64,000 bases of DNA from an uncultured Pseudomonadota bacterium (GTDB taxonomy: Bacteria; Bdellovibrionota_B; Oligoflexia; Oligoflexales; CAIYRB01). The notes under the pieces are model-generated. The model made no database searches, was not told the DNA's origin, and saw only the letters and a list, made by a program, of their open reading frames with translations. A program made the translations under genes and the position numbers. How positions within the stretch are numbered: position 1 is the first letter of the stretch; every line of letters begins with the position of its first letter. This document shows, piece after piece, positions 44,260 through 51,598 of this stretch. The stretch is from the NCBI GenBank assembly GCA_903928445.1, contig CAIYRB010000102.1:1-64000 (forward strand), in the 5' to 3' direction.

Positions 44260-45267
44260 GTGGCTCATCCTATCCAGAACGGTCTTCCTTGGCTCAAGCA
44301 TACGAGCATTGCAGCGACGTTTTTGCTGCTTGCAGCCTGCGGAAGTCAATCTAATGATAAGCAACCCCCTCCCGCGAAGGCTGCGATTTCCAGCGGGACG
44401 CCGAGTGCCGATGCCTGTGCTGCCGGTAACAGCCTCGATTTAACCGGCGCGCAGGTTACCTACTCCGGGGATATTCAACCGCTCATTCAAGCCTCGTGCG
44501 CTAACTGCCATGCTGCTGGTAAGACGAGGCCTGACCTCTCGTCGCCAACCGCCGTGGCCAGTGCTCAAGCTGCTGTGGTCGCATCCGTGGTCGCCACGAC
44601 GATGCCTCAGGGCGGGAAGCTCTCGGCAGCTCAGAAAGCTCTCTTTCAGAGTTGGCAAGACGGCGGTTACTTGATGAGCCCAACCGCCACTGGGGCGGCC
44701 ACAACAGCTCCCGCCGCTGGGACTGGCGCAACTGCTTCCACTCCTACGGGTACATCTGCTGGCTCTACGATCGCGGCTGGGGCTCCAGGGGTGGCGGGAA
44801 CTCCCTCGACCACTGGTGATGCTTCCGCCAATGCGGCCCCGAGCAACTCTGCGGCGAGCGCTGGCTCGGCTTGCCCGAAATCCGTTACAGCTCCGGCACC
44901 GATTGCTGCCGTGACGCCTCCCACTATTGTGGCGACTCCGCCAGCCACGACTCTGCCTGATCCAACGGCAGGTGCAAACAACACGGCTGCGGGTGGTTTA
45001 GGCGGGTTGGCTGGTGGCTTGGGCGGCTTGGGTGGCTTGGGCGGCTTAACCAGCGGCTTGGGTGGCTTGGGTGGCTTAACCAGCGGCTTGGGTGGTTTGA
45101 GCGGCTTAACCAGCGGCTTGGGTGGCTTGAGCGGTCTCACAGGCCTACTCGGCGGTGGCGGGGCGGGCGGTTTGCTGTCGGGTCTCACTGGGCTCCTTAA
45201 TCCAGGTGCGGCGACGCCAACGACGACGACGCCAACGACGACGACGCCAACGACGACGACTCCTTAA
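44260..45267 (+). CDS. one-haem lipoprotein with Gly/Leu repeats
   Basis: About 335 aa from GTG 44260 (GGGGG 7 nt upstream), which gives a clean lipoprotein signal with lipobox LAAC and Cys27; the track's ATG 44209 adds 17 residues. A cytochrome-like domain (about 60-140) has one haem motif, CANCH, after GDIQPLIQ and a likely Met ligand in TTMPQGG. The remainder is low complexity: Ala/Thr/Gly-rich linker, then about six GLGGL(T/S)-type repeats, then a Thr/Pro tail of TPTTT units. It would be lipid-anchored at the envelope with a flexible, possibly self-associating tail. It ends before a strong terminator. Confidence 0.8.
   Translation: MAHPIQNGLPWLKHTSIAATFLLLAACGSQSNDKQPPPAKAAISSGTPSADACAAGNSLDLTGAQVTYSGDIQPLIQASCANCHAAGKTRPDLSSPTAVASAQAAVVASVVATTMPQGGKLSAAQKALFQSWQDGGYLMSPTATGAATTAPAAGTGATASTPTGTSAGSTIAAGAPGVAGTPSTTGDASANAAPSNSAASAGSACPKSVTAPAPIAAVTPPTIVATPPATTLPDPTAGANNTAAGGLGGLAGGLGGLGGLGGLTSGLGGLGGLTSGLGGLSGLTSGLGGLSGLTGLLGGGGAGGLLSGLTGLLNPGAATPTTTTPTTTTPTTTTP
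45015..45265 (+). repeat. low-complexity repeats in lipoprotein gene
   Basis: Tandem copies of a GGCTTGGGTGGCTT-like unit encoding GLGGL, then three 15-bp ACGCCAACGACGACG units encoding TPTTT at the 3' end. Prone to copy-number change. Confidence 0.8.
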
Positions 45268-45285
45268 CTACTTTGCTGATGCTCT

Positions 45286-45330
45286 AAATCGCCTTGTTTC
45301 CTCACCATGGGAAACAAGGCGATTTCTTTT
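45286..45330 (+). terminator. strong rho-independent terminator
   Basis: A 16-bp perfect stem (AAATCGCCTTGTTTCC / GGAAACAAGGCGATTT) with an 8-nt loop, followed by CTTTT. It follows the one-haem lipoprotein stop by 18 bp. Confidence 0.9.
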
Positions 45331-45421
45331 GTCGCTGTTTCGCGGCAAGGCTATGTGAGCTTGCGGCCGTCGATTTGAAAATTTGGGACGCAGTGGGCTA
45401 GCTTGTTTTAGGGCCAATGGT

Positions 45422-46318
45422 CTAAAACGAGATGCCGACATCAAATCCATAGATCCCAGCGGCTTTGCCGACGATACCGCCAAGCACCGGGCGAATCGAG
45501 GCTTCAATGATCATCGAGACATCCGAGGTGCGCATAATGGCATAGCCGAGATTGGCGCCGAGCGAGAAGCCCGAATAGTACATCGAGTGGCCGTCGGCCC
45601 GCGTCTGCGCGGTGTGCGCACGATGCAAGACGCCGAGTCCGGCATCGATGCCAATAAAAGGAGTCTGTTTGGCGGCGCTGAGGTAGTAGTCGAGGCCGAG
45701 CCCAGCGGCCGCGCTGGCCATCTGCGAGTTGCCTGGTGCCCAGTTGAAATCGCTAAACAGTCGAGGTGCTAGGTGTTCCCCTTCCCAGGTGTAGGCGGCT
45801 TTGACATGATAGAGGAGGTTGGAGCTGCCGAGGCCGTAGCCCCAAGCCGGGCCAAAGGCGACTAGCACGCGTTTGACCGTTTGGCGGCGGGCGGTTCCTG
45901 CCGTGACTTCATCCTTGGTGACGTCGTCCACCGTGTCCTCCGTACTCGCTGGCTGTTCCTTTAGTACCGCATTGACGAGTCGTCTCGTGCCGACATCCAG
46001 CTCGTCCTCACTGGCGATCTTGAAGCTATCCTCATACGGCTCGGTACCTTTGGCGCGCTTTTCCAGGACGAGGAGATAGCCGCTGCCGATCTTGGAGATG
46101 GTCGGTCGCAGAGTGATGTCGGCTTTCGCCTTGGGGTTGCTAACGACGCGCAGCTTGGCTTGGGTTGCGGCAAGGCGCAGCAGCTCTGCGTAGGTCTCGA
46201 CGACCGCGGGGCTCACGCCGATCCCTTTGGGTGTGAGGATCTTGGCGGTCTCGCTGCGACCTATCGCAGCATGGAACAGACAGCCCAGGATAAGCAGGAA
46301 GGCGTAGCGGCGTTGCAT
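45422..46318 (-). CDS. hypothetical exported protein, probable C-terminal beta-barrel
   Basis: About 298 aa from ATG 46318, with AAGGAG 5 nt upstream; the track start adds 7 residues. Signal peptide MQRRYAFLLILGCLFHAAIG. Residues 25-120 form a mixed domain with GIGVSPAVVETYAELLRLAA. After a Thr/Asp-rich linker the second half alternates in strand-like pattern (AAAGLGLDYYLSAAKQTPFIGIDAGL) and ends GIYGFDVGISF with terminal Phe, as in small outer-membrane barrels. Family not recognised. It is flanked by terminators and stands alone. Confidence 0.72.
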   Translation of the reverse strand: MQRRYAFLLILGCLFHAAIGRSETAKILTPKGIGVSPAVVETYAELLRLAATQAKLRVVSNPKAKADITLRPTISKIGSGYLLVLEKRAKGTEPYEDSFKIASEDELDVGTRRLVNAVLKEQPASTEDTVDDVTKDEVTAGTARRQTVKRVLVAFGPAWGYGLGSSNLLYHVKAAYTWEGEHLAPRLFSDFNWAPGNSQMASAAAGLGLDYYLSAAKQTPFIGIDAGLGVLHRAHTAQTRADGHSMYYSGFSLGANLGYAIMRTSDVSMIIEASIRPVLGGIVGKAAGIYGFDVGISF

Positions 46319-46750
46319 AGGGACTCCTTGAGTTGCCAAGATTATAGCAAAGCTGCGTCTGACTGGACATTTTTTGCACGCTCCGCAGGGATTCAGCGGT
46401 TAGCTGAATTTGATTGCCGAGCTATGAGGGTTTGAGCAGTTTCTTCAACAGCAGGGACCACTCACTTTGGTGTTTAAGGTCTGGTCAGCGACTAACATTT
46501 AACAGGTGCCTCAAGCCTGTACCTACCTGCCTGTTTTACCTGGATTTAGTGTAAAATCACCGACGCTTTAAGCAATGGTGCCGTCTAATCTGTAACCAGC
46601 ACTCACCTTCGCTTGCTTGGCTAAGCACCGAGGATTGTTGGCAGGAAAGTTGGCACGCTCCTCGCATGACTATCCTCAACTATTCGCTTCCCACTGTAGA
46701 TCAATCGTTGCCTGACGCGGTTTAATCAATGAACTCTTCCGGAGGATTCA
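46319..46750. other. intergenic region with sigma-54 promoter candidate
   Basis: 432 bp between divergent genes. It contains a sigma-54 type promoter (listed separately) and an imperfect inverted repeat AACAGGT...ACCTGCCTGTT near 46498-46535 that could be an enhancer-type regulator site. No gene supported. Confidence 0.5.
46650..46667 (+). promoter_or_regulatory. sigma-54 (RpoN) promoter candidate
   Basis: TTGGCACGCTCCTCGCAT has the invariant GG and GC doublets exactly 10 nt apart and matches the TGGCACG half perfectly; it deviates from consensus only at the R position and one T of TTGC. It lies about 85 bp upstream of ATG 46751 on the same strand. Transcription from it would need an activator of the NtrC type. 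Confidence 0.7.
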
Positions 46751-47584
46751 ATGAAAGCAATGATCAAGCTACCTGTGGCTTTTGGTGTCAACAAGGCCGT
46801 GACGGCAAGCGTACTTTCCGCAGCGCTATTTATGCAAGCGTGCAGCGTGGCGACCGATCACAACAGCTTGACTCAAAGCGTGGCGACAGCACCATTGGTG
46901 GTTAGCACCGAGCAGTTTAGTGCGCATTTAGCTTCATTAGCAGATCCGGCCCATAAAGACCTACTGGCTCAGGCCATGTTGGCGCCAGCCTCGTCGGTAT
47001 TTAATGTAGCTGCGACGGCAAAACTTCCCGAAACCATCGTCCTTGGCGGGCACACCTTTAAGACCAGTCAACTGCTTGGCGCTAACCATGCGGCGCAGAA
47101 GCACCTTGGCTCGCAATACGCATCGGTCGGCGATTTTACCTCCGCCTACGGCATGAAGCCGCTGAAGAAGTTCTCTGCGGCGGAACTACAGCAGGCGTTT
47201 GACGCTTTAGATGTCGCGTACAACCAAGGTGGTTTAGAGTCCCTAAATGAATCGTCAGGCAAGTCTCTTGGCCTAAATTCCATAGGTGGCTGCGCTGGTT
47301 CTTCCGGTGCACTCGCTGCAGCATCGATCGGAGCTGCTGTGGCGTGCGGAGTGGGTGCGGTGTTTACGTTTGGGCTTTCCTGTGTGGCTGGTTTGATATC
47401 AGTGGGGGCGGCTACCGGCAATGTTGCCGGGAACTGTACTGGCCTGAAGAAAAATGAAAAACCTAAAAATCCGGCGGAAGCTGCATCAATGGCTGCCAAA
47501 GCTGCTACGGAAGCTTCTGAAGCGGCTAAGAAGGCTTCTGTTGCCGCCGAAGCCGTGGCGACTAGCACTGGGGCTGGGACCTGA
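46751..47584 (+). CDS. predicted lipoprotein with Ala/Gly hydrophobic hairpin
   Basis: A 277-aa protein; ATG 46751 has GGAGG 5 nt upstream. A hydrophobic leader ends at FMQAC, so Cys31 may be lipidated. Residues 35-165 are helical. Then comes an unusual stretch, SIGGCAGSSGALAAASIGAA and onwards to GNVAGNC, with four cysteines and two glycine-rich hydrophobic segments, resembling membrane-active hairpins seen in some bacteriocin precursors. The last 50 residues are a charged Ala/Lys/Glu helix (EAASMAAKAATEASEAAKKA). Family not recognised. It is behind a sigma-54 promoter candidate and ends before a perfect palindrome. Confidence 0.72.
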   Translation: MKAMIKLPVAFGVNKAVTASVLSAALFMQACSVATDHNSLTQSVATAPLVVSTEQFSAHLASLADPAHKDLLAQAMLAPASSVFNVAATAKLPETIVLGGHTFKTSQLLGANHAAQKHLGSQYASVGDFTSAYGMKPLKKFSAAELQQAFDALDVAYNQGGLESLNESSGKSLGLNSIGGCAGSSGALAAASIGAAVACGVGAVFTFGLSCVAGLISVGAATGNVAGNCTGLKKNEKPKNPAEAASMAAKAATEASEAAKKASVAAEAVATSTGAGT

Positions 47585-47616
47585 AGACTGTGTTCCGTAT
47601 AAATTCGTAAATTTAT

Positions 47617-47652
47617 GCAACGGTGGCTCAAACATGTTTGAGCCACCGTTGC
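47617..47652. terminator. perfect 36-bp palindrome after lipoprotein gene
   Basis: GCAACGGTGGCTCAAACA is followed at once by its exact reverse complement, with no spacer. It lies 33 bp after the stop codon and is followed by TGCTTTAT, so it may terminate transcription, but the perfect symmetry also fits a dyad protein-binding site. Confidence 0.7.
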
Positions 47653-47721
47653 TGCTTTATGAGCTCAATGGATCTGAAATCCGAAGGTCGAGCCTCTGGA
47701 CCCGAAAGCCGATGCCCCAAA

Positions 47722-47777
47722 CCCCATTCCATTGATCTCGCTGGAATAATATGCACGTCTGTTTCAATGGAATGGGG
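47722..47777. repeat. 14-bp inverted repeat
   Basis: CCCCATTCCATTGA (47722-47735) and its exact complement TCAATGGAATGGGG (47764-47777) are separated by 28 nt. A degenerate further copy (GGGATGGGGTTTGAGG) follows around 47790, echoing CCCCAAACCCCATTCC on the left. Confidence 0.75.
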
Positions 47778-48044
47778 ATCCGCTGCGCTGGGATGGGGTT
47801 TGAGGGATCGGGGGCTAGGGCGCCCGGGTTTGCGGGGCGCGGGGAAAAAGGAAAAAAGGGGCCCCTCGCGGGACCCCCAAGCTCTGACCACCTAAGGTGA
47901 AAATTTTTGGAAAGGATAGATTTGGATTGGACAGTACATGCAGTGCTAACAGAAACGGGCGAGACTAAAAAATGCAGCGGTAGAGCTTTTTTCGGTAAAC
48001 TTGTAAACCAACCTTAAACCAACACGACTAAGACCTTTCTAAGC

Positions 48045-48121
48045 GCCGATTCCGACGTTCTGTTTATAGATCTGCAATAGCGATGCCAACATTCGCAAAT
48101 CTATGGCGCCGGCGGAATCGG
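48045..48121. repeat. long imperfect inverted repeat
   Basis: CCGATTCCG at 48046 pairs with CGGAATCGG at 48113, and within it ATAGATCTGCAAT pairs with ATTCGCAAATCTAT with one mismatch and one bulge, around a 12-nt loop. It could be a small structured RNA or a miniature element remnant. Confidence 0.55.
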
Positions 48122-48322
48122 ACAGGCCTTGAACAGCTAAGATCCCAAAAATACAGGATTACTTATCTATCCCAGTCAGTCTGTGGTCGTTCCTGGTCTC
48201 AGCCACGTTTTGTACAATTATCAGTCAACACTGTCAATCTTTAAAACAAAATTTAGTAACTGGCCAAATGGCCAAAGAATTATATTGAAATATCATATAA
48301 TTCCATACTGTCATAATAATCG

Positions 48323-50755
48323 TCATAATGACAAGGCATACGACAGGGGCTCTCGCAGCATGAGCTCGCGGAGGGTTTTGGCGACTGGAGCTAGGTCGGG
48401 GATGCGCGCTTGAATGATCGACTGCAGGTAAGTGGCGCTGCGATAGATTAAGGACATCATATCGCCGGCACCATATTGTTCGTGCGTGACCGTCTGCGCC
48501 AGGTCCTTCCACGGCATGCCTTGAATCCACTCGCGGATGACATAGCCCCCGGCCGGGTTGAACTCGCGGATGACGGGAAAGGTGCGCTGGCGAAACGGCG
48601 GATCATAGAGCTCTTCGAACAGCGCCACCGGATACATCGCCTCGACTCGCTTCTCGATGTCCTGGTCGCCAAACGGCAGGCGGTAGCGCGGGTCACCGCC
48701 CGGCGCCTTAAACCTGGCCAGCGTCAAAGCAGCTGCCAACTCGGCGGCCTTTGCCAGGTTGTCGCTGGTTATGACACGGTCGATGATGAGGCGCGCCATG
48801 ACCAAGCCACCGGCCTGGGGGAAGTACCTGGCGATCCGACCAAAGTCGGTGAGCGTTTCATCCTCATCTAAGGCGCCGATTTTATGTAGATGGATCTGCA
48901 AGGCGGCCAGCGAGCCGCCCGGCTTGGCTTTTAGCAGAGGGTGGCAGGACGAACGCGCGCGACACGCATGACACGGTGACGTCGGTTGTTCCAAGAGAAA
49001 CTGCGCATAGGCTGCCGCCGGCGACTGGCACGGCAGATCGCCAACGCCTAGGCGTTTTTGCAAGCGCGGTTTAGTCACCATGCTGAGGTCGATGCCACGG
49101 TCGGTGAAGCGGCGAAAGCTCTTACTGTAAAAGTGCTCGATGTGTGCAAGGTCAAAGCCGCGACCGATCAGGCCAAGCAGCGTGGTCGGGTCGGCGCGCA
49201 GACGCGACTCAACGTTATCGCGTTTAGCCTTGCCCAGGCGGGAAAAGGCCTCGACTGTCGGCCATAAGCTGTAGCCCACTGCATCTTTGCCACGGCGACC
49301 GGCGCGACCGAGCATCTGCAGGACTTCCGACGGTGCATAATCGGTAAACCCGCCCTCGCCTGGACGTTGGTACTCGCAAATCAATGCCGAACGCACCGAG
49401 AAGTTGATGCCGAGGCTCAGCCCCATTGTTGCCGTGCAAAAGCGTAGGAGTCCGTTTTTGACCAGGGCTTCAATTGCCATGCGTGCCGGGGCCGCGAGGC
49501 CGGAGTGATGAAAGCCAACGCCGTAGACCTGCAGCATCTGCCGGACCTTGGGCGGGATAAATGACAACGCGCTAAATTCCTGATGCGAGGTCTGCAGCGA
49601 AGCGCCGATGCGCTCTGCGGCATCCGTGTCGAGTGGCGGCAGATTGCGACAGAGTAAAGAAGCCATGGTTTCGCAGGCGAGGCGCCGACCGCAGTAGAAG
49701 ATGGCGGGAGTTAGGCCGAGGTCGACGAGTCCAGCAGCCTTTTCAGCTAGCTCCTCTTGCCGCATCGGGGTCTGCAAGCGGTTCCGATCGAGGTGCTTAA
49801 AGACCTCTTCAGGTAAGGTGTCCGCGAGCAGCCATTGACCATGCAGGTGAATCAAATGCGCTAGTGGCACCGGCCTTGTTTCCGTGCGCACCAGCAGACA
49901 CTTGGGACCACCGCGGATACTGCTCAGCCAATCCGTAAACTCCTCGGCGTTGGCCACCGAGGCAGACAGGAGCAAGACTTGACAGCTTGGCGGGGTGAGG
50001 ATCAGCGCCTCTTCCCAGGCGCTGCCGCGGCTTTCGTCCTGCAGATAATGGTACTCGTCAAAGACGACCAGAGTCCGTCCTAGATCTGGCTCAACCCCGA
50101 GCAGCGAGTTGCGGTAGGACTCAAGCGTGGCGACGACGATCGGTGCGTCGAGGTTTTCTTTGATATCCCCGGTGGCGATTCCGACATTCTCGGCGCCATA
50201 CATCTGGCGAAATTCTCGCAACTTGTCGTTCGATAGGCTCTTGACGGGCGTCGTATAGGCGGCACGAAAATTCGGATTTTTTAGATTTTCGCGAAAGAAC
50301 ACTTCGACCGCGCGGGTCTTGCCAGCCGTCGTCGGGGCATCGACGACGACGCAGGAGCCAGCGACCAAGGCCTTGAGAACTTGGTCTTGCCATGGGTCAA
50401 GCCGGATGTGATCGCTCACCTCGTCGGCACTGCGCTGCCTTCTGATGGCCTCGCCTTGGGCCAGCCACTGGCTGAGCTGCTGCTGCGTCGCCAGCTTTGC
50501 CGCTGCGAGTCCAGCCGTATTGGGCGCTGCGCGACCCTCGTCGTCCTCCGTACGAGCGGCCCCTCGCCACGTCCTCGGACGTGGCTCGCCACCGACCGGT
50601 CGGGCAAAGCGTTTGCTTCCTCCGGCGGTCTGCTTGGCGCCAGCGGGTGGTCTTTCACCCGGCTTTGCTGGCCGGGCGTGACCTGCTTTGGCGCCGGGGG
50701 CTTTGCCGAAGCGCTTCTTCTTCTTGTGCTGTTTGCCTTTGCCTTTTTTTGTCAA
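48323..50755 (-). CDS. Ski2-like DEAD/DEAH-box helicase
   Basis: An 810-aa superfamily 2 helicase resembling the Ski2/Mtr4 group. After a very basic N-terminal tail of about 90 residues come Walker A DAPTTAGKTRAVE, the DEYH box VVFDEYHYLQ, SAS-like LLLSASVANAEEF and the C-terminal motif QMLGRAGRRGKDAVG. Around residue 600 is a CHACRARSSC cysteine cluster that may bind metal or Fe-S. It would unwind RNA or remodel RNA-protein complexes using ATP. It starts at TTG with AAAGGG upstream; the ribosome binding site overlaps a repeat copy at 50767. Separated from coaE by a 210-bp spacer with repeat ends. Confidence 0.88.
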   Translation of the reverse strand: MTKKGKGKQHKKKKRFGKAPGAKAGHARPAKPGERPPAGAKQTAGGSKRFARPVGGEPRPRTWRGAARTEDDEGRAAPNTAGLAAAKLATQQQLSQWLAQGEAIRRQRSADEVSDHIRLDPWQDQVLKALVAGSCVVVDAPTTAGKTRAVEVFFRENLKNPNFRAAYTTPVKSLSNDKLREFRQMYGAENVGIATGDIKENLDAPIVVATLESYRNSLLGVEPDLGRTLVVFDEYHYLQDESRGSAWEEALILTPPSCQVLLLSASVANAEEFTDWLSSIRGGPKCLLVRTETRPVPLAHLIHLHGQWLLADTLPEEVFKHLDRNRLQTPMRQEELAEKAAGLVDLGLTPAIFYCGRRLACETMASLLCRNLPPLDTDAAERIGASLQTSHQEFSALSFIPPKVRQMLQVYGVGFHHSGLAAPARMAIEALVKNGLLRFCTATMGLSLGINFSVRSALICEYQRPGEGGFTDYAPSEVLQMLGRAGRRGKDAVGYSLWPTVEAFSRLGKAKRDNVESRLRADPTTLLGLIGRGFDLAHIEHFYSKSFRRFTDRGIDLSMVTKPRLQKRLGVGDLPCQSPAAAYAQFLLEQPTSPCHACRARSSCHPLLKAKPGGSLAALQIHLHKIGALDEDETLTDFGRIARYFPQAGGLVMARLIIDRVITSDNLAKAAELAAALTLARFKAPGGDPRYRLPFGDQDIEKRVEAMYPVALFEELYDPPFRQRTFPVIREFNPAGGYVIREWIQGMPWKDLAQTVTHEQYGAGDMMSLIYRSATYLQSIIQARIPDLAPVAKTLRELMLREPLSYALSL

Positions 50756-50766
50756 AAACCACGCCC

Positions 50767-50986
50767 TTTGGGGTCAGTCACTTCGGCTAACCGGCTGACT
50801 TCTGGATAAGATATGCATCTTATGGCGGCACATCACCAAATGCTAGCGATTACGCAGCAATGGCACTGAGGACTGGCGCCGGTACACCCCGCTGCCTTCG
50901 TCGTTGCCAGGCGTCTGTGCTTTGCCAGCGGAATGATTACACCCAGCGATAATCATTCTAAATAGTTAGCGTAAGTGACTGACCCC
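50767..50986. repeat. spacer bracketed by inverted copies of GGGGTCAGTCACTT
   Basis: TTTGGGGTCAGTCACTT at 50767-50783 and AAGTGACTGACCCC at 50973-50986 are inverted copies of one sequence, about 190 bp apart. A third copy is at 18797. The right copy lies inside the 3' end of coaE and encodes its last residues. The interior (50784-50972) has no ORF or clear hairpin. Confidence 0.65.
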
Positions 50987-51598
50987 ATCGTCGACCTGAA
51001 CGGCAACGCTTTCTAGGCTCCCGTCGGTGTGAATCACTTGGTCGGCTCGTCGCGCTTTCTCAGTCGCGGCCATCTGATTTGCGATGATCGCCTTGGCTCG
51101 CTCGTCGTCGATGCCACTTCGTTGCTTCAGGCGCTCGAGTTGCAATGCCGGCGCGCAGACGGTTGCCCAAACTTGGGCGTAGTCCGCCGCGCTACCGATC
51201 TCAAAAATCAAGGCAGCTTCGTAAAAGAAGTACCTGGGTTGATGTTCAAGGTCTAAGGCCGCGACCTTCGCCAACAAGGCTGCGCGAATCAACGGATGGG
51301 TGATCTGTTCGAGTTGGTGGCGCAAGTCGGGTTTGGCAAAGACGATCTGGCCAAGTCGCGGCCGGTTGAGCTCGCCGTTTGGCGTGAGCACGTCTGTGCC
51401 GAACCGCGCGACGATCTGAGCAAGTCCGGGCGAACCCGGCGCGGTGACCACACGTGCTAGGTGGTCGGCATCGATGACGCTATAGCCGCGCGCTTCGAGT
51501 AGACGTGCGACGGTGGATTTACCAGTGGCGATGCCGCCGGTGAGACCGATACCATAGCGCTTGAGCTGAGCTCGGCTTTTGTCATGGGAACTCATCAT
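50966..51598 (-). CDS. coaE: dephospho-CoA kinase
   Basis: Last step of coenzyme A synthesis: phosphorylates dephospho-CoA at the ribose 3'-hydroxyl with ATP. 210 aa. Walker A is GLTGGIATGKST (about 18-28), followed by VIDADHLARVV and the CoA-binding LID region with FYEAALIFEIG. ATG follows the upstream stop with no gap (TGAATG). The last residues (DGVSHLR) are encoded by a copy of the dispersed GGGGTCAGTCACTT repeat, suggesting the original tail was replaced or extended. It shares a transcript with the PEGA protein and kinase genes. Confidence 0.93.
   Translation of the reverse strand: MMSSHDKSRAQLKRYGIGLTGGIATGKSTVARLLEARGYSVIDADHLARVVTAPGSPGLAQIVARFGTDVLTPNGELNRPRLGQIVFAKPDLRHQLEQITHPLIRAALLAKVAALDLEHQPRYFFYEAALIFEIGSAADYAQVWATVCAPALQLERLKQRSGIDDERAKAIIANQMAATEKARRADQVIHTDGSLESVAVQVDDGVSHLR

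Larger units (their letters stand above)
47653..48322. other. gene-free region rich in inverted repeats and G runs
   Basis: About 670 bp without a supportable ORF. It holds an inverted repeat (47722-47777), a G-rich stretch on the plus strand (about 47770-47880) with runs such as GGGGGCTAGGG and GGGGCGCGGGG, an imperfect long hairpin (48045-48121) and an A/T-rich end (48220-48330) with GGCCAAATGGCC. Composition changes sharply within it. Confidence 0.6.

Noticed and set aside
47623-47895. 90-aa plus-strand and 87-aa minus-strand ORFs in the structured island
   Set aside because: Both run through palindromic and G-rich sequence with no coding character.
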